DNA of 64,000 bases from Proteobacteria bacterium 005FR1 (lineage in GTDB: Bacteria > Pseudomonadota > Gammaproteobacteria > Pseudomonadales > Cellvibrionaceae), in the NCBI GenBank assembly GCA_026192395.1, contig WACF01000001.1, positions 2,106,309 to 2,170,308 of the forward strand, written 5' to 3'. Shown piece after piece: positions 19,136-25,055 of the stretch (position 1 is its first letter; each line of letters opens with the position of its first letter). Both the position numbers and the translations under genes were made by a program. Below the pieces are notes generated by a model that searched no databases, was not told where the DNA came from, and worked only from the letters and a program-made list of their open reading frames with translations.

Positions 19136-19574
19136 GGCGCCCTTGCTGCTTGGAAAGATTTCGGTGGATTTTTTCCAGTCCTGTGCTCAGTGCATTCATC
19201 TCGTCTTCGTTCAGCCCGGCGAAGGCATCCTCGCCGATTCGCAACAGCACCTCGGTCATGTCCTCGAGATAACGTTCGGCTTTGTCGGTCTGAAACAGCT
19301 GGTAGGCACGCCGATCGGTGGGATGGGGACGACGCTCAGCGAGTCCGCAGTTTTCCAGCTGGTCAACCAGACGCGCCAGAGTGATGGGCTGCACTTCAAG
19401 ACGCTCGGCCAGCTCCACTTGGCGAATGCCAGGATTGCGAGCGATGTAAACGAGCGCCCGGGACTGGGCGAGCGTCAGCTCGCCCCCGACCATTCGCTTC
19501 TGGAAAATCCGCCGCAGCATGCGCGACACATCCATCATCAGAAAACCGGGGCCTGTTTCTCGGTAAGGATTCAC
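19128..19574 (-). CDS. MarR-family transcriptional regulator
   Basis: 148-residue winged-helix regulator, first gene of the efflux operon and probably its own repressor, as with EmrR/MprA. The DNA-binding region is GELTLAQSRALVYIARNPGIRQVELAERLEVQPITLARLVDQLENCGLAERRPHPTDRRAYQLFQT, with the winged beta-hairpin at PHPTDRRA. Helices at both ends form the dimer interface. A palindrome overlapping a TATAAT box lies 47-73 bases upstream. The ligand is unknown. Confidence 0.92.
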   Translation of the reverse strand: MNPYRETGPGFLMMDVSRMLRRIFQKRMVGGELTLAQSRALVYIARNPGIRQVELAERLEVQPITLARLVDQLENCGLAERRPHPTDRRAYQLFQTDKAERYLEDMTEVLLRIGEDAFAGLNEDEMNALSTGLEKIHRNLSKQQGRHD

Positions 19575-19620
19575 GGGTTCGCCTCAACTACAACTATGAA
19601 TGACGTACCGCGTCCGTGCG

Positions 19621-19647
19621 AATGATTGGTAAGCAATGCTCATTATA
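19621..19647 (-). promoter_or_regulatory. marR operon -10 box with overlapping palindrome (candidate MarR operator)
   Basis: On the minus strand a perfect TATAAT occupies 19647-19642. Immediately after it lies a nested palindrome: AATGA (19621-19625) pairs with TCATT (19640-19644) and ATTG with CAAT inside. A repressor bound here would cover the -10 box and start point. The -35 region is weak, as expected for a regulated promoter. Confidence 0.5.
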
Positions 19648-19766
19648 TGCCGAGAACGGCCGACCCGGAAGTCAGCTTCGGCGAACTCCGGGAGGCAGCC
19701 AAGAGAGTGCCTGAATGGATAACTATCAGGAGAGAGAGAGAACAGATTCGAGCGCTACGCCGCCCC

Positions 19767-20459
19767 TCAGTCAGGTGAAACGGTCACAAACCGATCGTAA
19801 ATCTCGTCGAGGTGGGCGAGAACAACGGTTCCGAGCAGCAGATCGGACCGGCGTACCGCCTCTTCCAGAATGCCCTTGTCCAGGGCGCGCGCATACTGCT
19901 CTGCCACCGGCCGGAAACTGATGTGCCAGCGTTCGCATCCCACGCCGCCGCGATCCTCGGCATAGGGTCGGCGGAAATCGCTATGTGGCGCCTGCAAGGC
20001 CGCGTCCAGCCAGATATGAAAGTCACCGAACACGCCGCCAGGCCTGCATTCATCGGCGGTCAGCTGGGGAGAGGGGTAGTCCGCGGACAAGCCGCAACGG
20101 TCATAAACGTCCAAGTCCGTTCCCCAGTGGTGACGGGAGGCGCCCGGTAAAGCCGACCAGCGCAGAATCGCCTGCACCTTGCCCCAATCGTCCAGCTGGC
20201 TCAACTCAATCGGCTGGCCATCATCGTCCAGCACAGCCCGCCGGCCGGTCACCTTGTCGTTCCAGATTGCGCACTGACGTTCAAAGCTCCGGAACCCGCT
20301 TGCCACGGCGAGATCGAAGCCCATTGCACGGGCGGAGGCCGCGAGGCGCTCAAGTGGAATGACCACCTCCTTATGGAGCAGGCAGCCCAGCTGCGGATGC
20401 TTTACCAGATGCTGCTCGGTTTGGCCGGTCAGTATCGCCGCAGAGACTGAGTCGCGCAT
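19767..20459 (-). CDS. M15-family D-alanyl-D-alanine carboxypeptidase-like protein
   Basis: Zinc peptidase of the VanY/LD-carboxypeptidase M15 type that trims peptidoglycan stem peptides, about 230 residues. Metal-site motifs are SRHHWGTDLDVYD and the C-terminal CERWHISFRP. The substrate-region motif is VASGFRSFERQCAIWNDK. ATG 20459 has AGAGG 8 bases upstream; a TTG nine codons earlier is the other possible start. No clear signal peptide is visible, so it may act in the cytoplasm or be poorly predicted. It stands alone, upstream of the efflux operon. Confidence 0.88.
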   Translation of the reverse strand: MRDSVSAAILTGQTEQHLVKHPQLGCLLHKEVVIPLERLAASARAMGFDLAVASGFRSFERQCAIWNDKVTGRRAVLDDDGQPIELSQLDDWGKVQAILRWSALPGASRHHWGTDLDVYDRCGLSADYPSPQLTADECRPGGVFGDFHIWLDAALQAPHSDFRRPYAEDRGGVGCERWHISFRPVAEQYARALDKGILEEAVRRSDLLLGTVVLAHLDEIYDRFVTVSPD

Positions 20460-20632
20460 CGGGGGAACCTCTCGATCGAAATACAAGAACTCATGATAGC
20501 AGCGGCACTGGCGCTTCCCAATCGCGACGGTCAGTTCGCGCCGGGACTCGAGAAAAAGCCGAGTGATTTTCGATTCCGCACACGAAGCCCATCAAAAGGT
20601 GTGAAAACGAAAATTATTTTGCGAAAACGAAT

Positions 20633-20660
20633 TTGCAGGTACTAAACAAAAATGTATTAT
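20633..20660 (+). promoter_or_regulatory. sigma-70 promoter of the candidate small RNA
   Basis: TTGCAG (20633-20638) and TATTAT (20655-20660) are separated by 16 bases, inside a strikingly AT-rich stretch. Transcription would start near 20667. Confidence 0.55.
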
Positions 20661-20666
20661 AACCCG

Positions 20667-20821
20667 TGGCTATATATGGCCTCAGGCACAATGCCGTAGT
20701 CTTCCGATGGCTTTGCGCCCTGGAAGGCGATCAAATCTCAAAGCCTCCCATTCAGCCTGAAGCAGTTCCGGACCCACCGAGGGTTCGCCTGCCTGCAGGG
20801 CAGTCGGAGGCTCGTTTTTTT
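20667..20821 (+). ncRNA. candidate structured small RNA or long leader before the tfoX-like gene
   Basis: About 155 bases between a good promoter and a T7 tract. By eye it folds into successive hairpins: GGCA-CAA-TGCC near 20686; CTTCC with GGAAG around 20701-20726 enclosing GGC/GCC; GGACCC-ACCGA-GGGTTC at 20770-20786; and CTGCCTGCAGGGCAG near 20789-20803. AGCCTCC (20742-20748) pairs with GGAGGCT (20806-20812) just before TTTTTTT, closing the 3' domain like a rho-independent terminator. I do not recognise it as 6S, SRP or tmRNA. It could be a free small RNA or an attenuator for the gene that starts 15 bases later. Confidence 0.5.
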
Positions 20822-20835
20822 GGGGACTCGCAGTT

Positions 20836-21114
20836 TTGGTCGATCGTGACAGTGATCTCCTCCAGCTCAAGAATCTGGGGGTTGCTTCGGTGAATATCCT
20901 CCGCGCAGTCGGTGTTACCAGTTACGAGGATCTCAAGCAGTTGGGCGCTGTTGAGGTATATCGCCGAATCAAAAAGCGCGGCATCAACGTATCCAAGGTG
21001 ATGCTGTACGCAATGGAAGGCGCACTGCTGGATATTCACTGGAATCAGTTGGATCCGGAGCTGAAGGCGCGACTGGTCAGGGAAGCGGAGCAACCCGATC
21101 CTGAGCAAAGCTGA
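20836..21114 (+). CDS. TfoX C-terminal-domain protein
   Basis: 92 residues matching the TfoX/Sxy C-terminal domain: LLQLKNLGVASVNILRAVGVTSYEDLKQLGAVEVYRRIKKRG, then MLYAMEGALLDIHWNQLDPE. This is a helix-hairpin-helix-like fold; full TfoX proteins that promote competence also have an N-terminal domain that is absent here. Stand-alone C-domains are common and of unknown role. The only possible start near the domain edge is TTG 20836, 15 bases after a T7 terminator-like tract, so expression may depend on readthrough. No convincing ribosome-binding site is seen. Confidence 0.75.
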   Translation: MVDRDSDLLQLKNLGVASVNILRAVGVTSYEDLKQLGAVEVYRRIKKRGINVSKVMLYAMEGALLDIHWNQLDPELKARLVREAEQPDPEQS

Positions 21115-21217
21115 AAGGCCAGGAAGACGATTGCACCGGCCGGCCATCGGCACGGACTTACTCTCGCGGATGTTTCCCTTTAGCATGGGCAGGTTTTTCT
21201 CACCTAGGTAAAGCCCC

Positions 21218-22003
21218 ATGTACTTGCCTGATGTTGACGATCCCCAGCTTCACCACCTCGCCGACCAGATGCGCGCCCTCACCGACGACATTCTGAAGGA
21301 TTTGCCGCCGGACGGAGAGACTATTCGGCTTGACCGCACGTCAGACCTGCTTGCGAGCCAACCGCCTGCCCGCCTGTTTCGCATCACCTCCGGCCAGCTC
21401 AGCATGCTGCATGACGGCAAAACAATAGCGGTGGTCGAAGCGGGCGACTTGGTCGGCCTTGCCCGGTGTTTTCAGATTCCCGACGGTGTCTTGCAAAGCG
21501 AAGATCCCGTCGAGGCGATCCCCTACCAGCGAGAAGCGCTGTTGCGCCACGTGGCAAGCAGCACCGCCCTTCAGCGAAACTGGACTTGCTATCTGCTTTC
21601 AGCCAGCGCCTTCTACCGCAGCTGCCTCGCCCGACTGGTTCCGACGCAAGCCAAGCCCGCGATGGGCTTTCTCGACTTCGAAGCGGGCGAAATAATCATT
21701 CGCGAAGATGAGGACGCAGATTGTGTTTATACGCTGCTGGAAGGCAGCGCAGATGCAATCCGCCGCGGCGTAAAAGTGGGCGAAATCCGGGCGCAGGAGA
21801 TCTTTGGCGCGATGGCAGTGTTCACAGGCCAAAAACGCAGCGCAACCGTGAAAGCGACCAGCGATTGCAGCGTGCTGGCCGTTCGCAAGGAGGACTTCCT
21901 CGATCTGGTCGTTCACCAGCCGCAAGTCTGTGTCAATCTGATCGAAGAGATGGCCGATAAGATCAAAGACCTCAATACGCAGCTGCTCGAGCTGCAAACG
22001 TGA
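21218..22003 (+). CDS. cyclic nucleotide-binding domain protein, no output domain seen
   Basis: 261 residues. The first 120 or so (LFRITSGQLSMLHDGKTIAVVEAGDLVGLARCF) resemble a degenerate cNMP-binding fold. The second half (FEAGEIIIREDEDADCVYTLLEGSADAIRRGVKVGEIRAQEIFGAMAVFTGQKRSATVKATSDCSVLAVRKEDFLDLV) is a clearer one. The phosphate-binding cassette around EIFGAMAVFTGQKRSATV fits the GE-x8-R-x-A pattern only partly. No helix-turn-helix follows, unlike Crp, so it may work by protein contact. AGGTAAAG precedes ATG. The stop overlaps the start of the Rieske gene. Confidence 0.82.
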   Translation: MYLPDVDDPQLHHLADQMRALTDDILKDLPPDGETIRLDRTSDLLASQPPARLFRITSGQLSMLHDGKTIAVVEAGDLVGLARCFQIPDGVLQSEDPVEAIPYQREALLRHVASSTALQRNWTCYLLSASAFYRSCLARLVPTQAKPAMGFLDFEAGEIIIREDEDADCVYTLLEGSADAIRRGVKVGEIRAQEIFGAMAVFTGQKRSATVKATSDCSVLAVRKEDFLDLVVHQPQVCVNLIEEMADKIKDLNTQLLELQT

Positions 22004-22356
22004 TGATGCCCGACTCTCCCCTGGTACTTTGCCATCGAGACGATATCCCTGAAAACAGCAGCAAGGGGTTCGATATTGCGGGGCAACAGCTGTTCGCGGT
22101 CAAGAAACGCGGCCGAATAACGGTCTACCGCAACCACTGCCCTCACCTGGGCCTGCCGCTGAACTGGCTGCCCGACCAATTTCTCGATGTGGACCGGGAG
22201 CTTATCCAGTGCGCAAGCCACGGTGCGCTGTTTCGGATTGATAACGGCCAGTGCGTGGCAGGTCCCTGCGCGGGCAAATCTCTCCAGTCGATCGATTTCA
22301 GCGAGGTCGGGGGTCAGATCCGGGTTCGAATCGCCGGCCAGCAAAGCAAGAACTGA
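22003..22356 (+). CDS. Rieske [2Fe-2S] ferredoxin-like protein
   Basis: 117-residue soluble Rieske protein. The cluster ligands are CPH in YRNHCPHLGLPLNW and CASH in IQCASHGALFRIDNGQC, the standard C-x-H and C-x2-H pair, followed by a PCAGKSL segment like that of NirD and dioxygenase ferredoxins. Start choice is among GTG 22000, ATG 22003 and ATG 22006; ATG 22003 forms a TGATG overlap with the upstream gene. No oxygenase or reductase is nearby, so its electron partner is unknown; the coupling suggests a link to the cyclic-nucleotide sensor. Confidence 0.88.
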   Translation: MMPDSPLVLCHRDDIPENSSKGFDIAGQQLFAVKKRGRITVYRNHCPHLGLPLNWLPDQFLDVDRELIQCASHGALFRIDNGQCVAGPCAGKSLQSIDFSEVGGQIRVRIAGQQSKN

Positions 22357-22359
22357 GGA

Positions 22360-23082
22360 TCAAAGCCGGACCGGGATTTCCCTGTCCAGCTTTATTTCCC
22401 TGGTCGTGAATCTGGCGCGATAGGCCAGCACTTCCACTCCCTTGTTGGCCGCTTGCCGCAAAGTCGCACCATATACCGGATCCACCGCATCGGCCGGCTC
22501 TACCCATTCGATGCCCGAGTGCTGGACGCAGAAGAAGAGCACCGCCCGGTCGCCCCGCTCCGCCACCGCCATGAGTTCCCGCAGGTGTTTGCTGCCGCGC
22601 GTGCTCACTGCGTCGGGGAAAAGGCCGCCTCCGCCGGGAAGACCGTAAGTGACGTTCTTCACTTCCACAAAACATTGCTCGCCGGGCCGGTTCGGATGAC
22701 TGGACAGCAGCAGATCGATCCGGCTCTTTTCTTCGCCGTAGCGAACCTCACTGGCCGACTCCTGATATCCCTGCAGCTGGACTACCGTACCGTTTTCGAT
22801 CGCAGCGGCGACCAGGCGGTTGGCTCGCCCCGTGTTGACTCCCGCTTTCTTGCCGCCATTCGCGGTGGCGATCTCCCAGGTGTATGGGTATTTGCGTTTG
22901 GCGTTCGCTGACTCCGAGAGCCAGCAGGGAGAGTCAGGAACCAGGCAATTGGTCATCGCCCCGGTATTCGGGCAATGAACAGTGACGACTCGGCCGTCCG
23001 GCAGACGGACGTCGGCAAGGAAGCGCTTGTAACGCCGGAGAAAAATGGCCTGGATAAACGGCGGGTTTTGATCTTTACTCAT
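22360..23082 (-). CDS. sfsA: SfsA family protein (DNA/RNA nuclease fold)
   Basis: 240-residue SfsA, named for sugar-fermentation stimulation in E. coli. It has an OB-fold-like N-terminus (FLRRYKRFLADVRLPDGRVVTVHCPNTGAM) and a PD-(D/E)XK-like C-terminal part containing SRIDLLLSSHPNRPGEQCFVEVKNVTYG. The EVKNVT motif is the family hallmark. Molecular function is uncertain. It is divergent from dksA across 288 bases, as in Pseudomonas. Confidence 0.93.
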   Translation of the reverse strand: MSKDQNPPFIQAIFLRRYKRFLADVRLPDGRVVTVHCPNTGAMTNCLVPDSPCWLSESANAKRKYPYTWEIATANGGKKAGVNTGRANRLVAAAIENGTVVQLQGYQESASEVRYGEEKSRIDLLLSSHPNRPGEQCFVEVKNVTYGLPGGGGLFPDAVSTRGSKHLRELMAVAERGDRAVLFFCVQHSGIEWVEPADAVDPVYGATLRQAANKGVEVLAYRARFTTREIKLDREIPVRL

Positions 23083-23369
23083 GGGCCTTGCGGAGTTGGC
23101 TACCGCCCCGAGCTGCTCGACGGGCGATCGGTAGCGGCTTTAGTCTGGATGTTCCGGCGAAGCGGAAAACAGCCATCCCCGGGGCGAACAAAACCGTAAT
23201 TTTACAATCTGATGGGTCCCGCGCCAGGCCGTTTGCGCCCCCAAAAATTGCTGGCGCGCTGTTGAGAGTTCTGGTAGGTTGCACGGTCGAAAACCGGGGC
23301 CCCAGCTCACGGACGCCAATGGCGGGACCTGGTACTTATTATATTTGTGTCGAGAAAGAGGCCTTTCCG

Positions 23370-23816
23370 ATGGCTAAATCTGCACCTGGTAAAACCGAAA
23401 GCTTCAGCATGCATGGTTTTACGCCCTATAAAGAGAAAAAGGGCGAAGAGTACATGAACGAGAATCAGCGCGAGCACTTTCGCGGCCTGCTGCTTGCGTG
23501 GAAAAAGGAGCTCATGGAAGAAGTGGATCGCACCATGAGCCATATGAAAGATGAAGCCTCCAACCCGCCCGATCCCGCCGACCGCGCGAGCCAGGAAGAA
23601 GCTTTCAGCCTCGAACTGCGCACCCGCGACCGCGAACGTAAGCTGATTAAGAAAATCGATAGCACCCTTGAGCTGATCGATAACGACGACTACGGCTTCT
23701 GTAGCGCCTGTGGCGTTGAAATCGGTATCCGCCGACTGGAGGCCCGTCCCACCGCCACCTTGTGCGTGGATTGCAAGACTCTCGACGAAATCAAGGAAAG
23801 ACAGATCAGCGGCTGA
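23370..23816 (+). CDS. dksA: RNA polymerase-binding transcription factor DksA
   Basis: Binds the RNA polymerase secondary channel and with ppGpp carries out the stringent response. 148 residues: N-terminal segment, the long coiled-coil (EHFRGLLLAWKKELMEEVDRTM to DPADRASQEEAFSLELRTRDRERKLIKKIDSTL) with the tip aspartates in DPADRASQ, and the four-cysteine zinc finger CSACGVEIG...CVDC. The start at ATG 23370 follows AAAGAGG; the frame is open much further upstream but the family N-terminus begins here. A TATTAT at 23337-23342 may be its -10 box. Confidence 0.97.
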   Translation: MAKSAPGKTESFSMHGFTPYKEKKGEEYMNENQREHFRGLLLAWKKELMEEVDRTMSHMKDEASNPPDPADRASQEEAFSLELRTRDRERKLIKKIDSTLELIDNDDYGFCSACGVEIGIRRLEARPTATLCVDCKTLDEIKERQISG

Positions 23817-23900
23817 TCGCCGCCGCGGCCTGCAGTCCCCACACGGGGGCTGCGAGTCGGTCCCAGCGAATCCTGGCAGCAGTCGGTAACTCTTCAAGGC

Positions 23901-24821
23901 ATGACTGCATCTTCACACAAGGCCTATATCGGCCGCTTCGCCCCCTCGCCCACCGGCCCCCTGCACTTTGGCTCTCTGTTAGCGGCTCTCGCAAGCTACC
24001 TGGATGCCCGTGCCCGTAACGGTCGCTGGCTGGTAAGGGTGGAAGATCTCGATCCGCCGCGGGAAGTCCCCGGTGCTACTGATGCCATCCTCCGATCCCT
24101 GGAAAGTCACCACCTGTTCTGGGATGGGGATATCCTCTTCCAGAGCCAGCGCGACTCCGCCTACTCCGAGACTCTGAACCGCCTCGACAGGGCCGGGCTG
24201 CTTTATTACTGCTACTGCACTCGCCGCGAAGTTGCAGCGGCCGGCGGAGTCTATCCGGGAACCTGCCGGCACCGGTCGATGGCGGGCAGCGGAGCTGGAG
24301 CGCTTCGGCTGAAAACCACCGACCTGCCCAGCCCCTACACTCGGCTGGAAGGGCCGATTGAATTCGAGGATGTGATCGTCGGCCACCAGCAGCAAGACAT
24401 CGCGGAAACGACCGGCGACTTCATCGTCCGCCGCAAGGATGGACTGTTTGCCTACCAGCTTGCGGTGGTGGTGGACGATATCGCTCAAGGAGTTACCCAC
24501 GTAATTCGTGGCAGCGATCTGCTCCATGCCACCGCAGCGCAGATTCTCCTCTTCCGCCTGCTGGGCGCAAGCGAACCCCGCTATGGCCACATTCCCGTGG
24601 CGGTTAACGAGCAGGGCCAAAAGCTCAGTAAACAGCAGGGCGCAAGTCCGCTCGATGACAGCCGAGCGGGTGAGAATCTGTTCCGCGCACTACGCTTTCT
24701 CGGTCAAGCTGTTCCCGACGCCCTCCAGCACGCGAGCTGCCCGGATTTGCTCCGATGGGGTGTCGCCAACTGGGATCGTGGGCAGATCCCGCGTGCTTCC
24801 AGCCGGCCCGCATCAGCTTAG
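23901..24821 (+). CDS. gluQ: glutamyl-Q tRNA(Asp) synthetase
   Basis: Truncated glutamyl-tRNA synthetase homologue that attaches glutamate to queuosine at position 34 of tRNA-Asp. 306 residues, lacking an anticodon-binding domain as the family requires. The class I motifs are PLHFGSLLAAL (HIGH-like) and KLSKQ. The zinc-site region is CYCTRREVAAAGGVYPGTCRHR. It lies between dksA and the cbr locus, the conserved Pseudomonas order. Confidence 0.96.
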   Translation: MTASSHKAYIGRFAPSPTGPLHFGSLLAALASYLDARARNGRWLVRVEDLDPPREVPGATDAILRSLESHHLFWDGDILFQSQRDSAYSETLNRLDRAGLLYYCYCTRREVAAAGGVYPGTCRHRSMAGSGAGALRLKTTDLPSPYTRLEGPIEFEDVIVGHQQQDIAETTGDFIVRRKDGLFAYQLAVVVDDIAQGVTHVIRGSDLLHATAAQILLFRLLGASEPRYGHIPVAVNEQGQKLSKQQGASPLDDSRAGENLFRALRFLGQAVPDALQHASCPDLLRWGVANWDRGQIPRASSRPASA

Positions 24822-24881
24822 CTTGCGGCAAGGGAAAGCCCGGCAGTAGTATTCCACCACGCTTTGCACTCCGGAACCGTC

Positions 24882-25055
24882 ATGAATACACGGCCGCTGA
24901 TTCTCCTCCTGCTGGTCTTCTATGTTTTTTCCCCCACTCTGTTCAATTGGATGATCAATCCGAGCGGTTCGTGGTATCGGCCCTATATCATCTGGGCGGT
25001 TGTCATCGTGCTTGCCTACTTCGTGCAAGGTCGCCGGGGATCCGATGAGCTTTGA
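24882..25055 (+). CDS. cbrX: small membrane protein overlapping cbrA (CbrX-like)
   Basis: 57 residues with two hydrophobic segments, PLILLLLVFYVFSPTLFNWM and YRPYIIWAVVIVLAYFV. Its stop lies 11 bases inside cbrA, whose ATG is at 25045. In Pseudomonas a small ORF in the same position is translationally coupled to cbrA and called cbrX; the call here rests on position, size and membrane character. ATG 24882 is chosen over an upstream ATG at 24864. Its own function is unknown. Confidence 0.75.
   Translation: MNTRPLILLLLVFYVFSPTLFNWMINPSGSWYRPYIIWAVVIVLAYFVQGRRGSDEL

Noticed and set aside
20667-20821. 6S, SRP (4.5S) or tmRNA
   Set aside because: Length is near 6S, but the known consensus segments and neighbours (zapA, ygfA) are missing, and the SRP GGAAGGAAGCAG motif is absent.
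20666-20893. 75-residue frame overlapping the candidate small RNA and the tfoX-like gene
   Set aside because: No family resemblance, and it crosses a terminator-like hairpin; the tfoX-domain frame is the better explanation.
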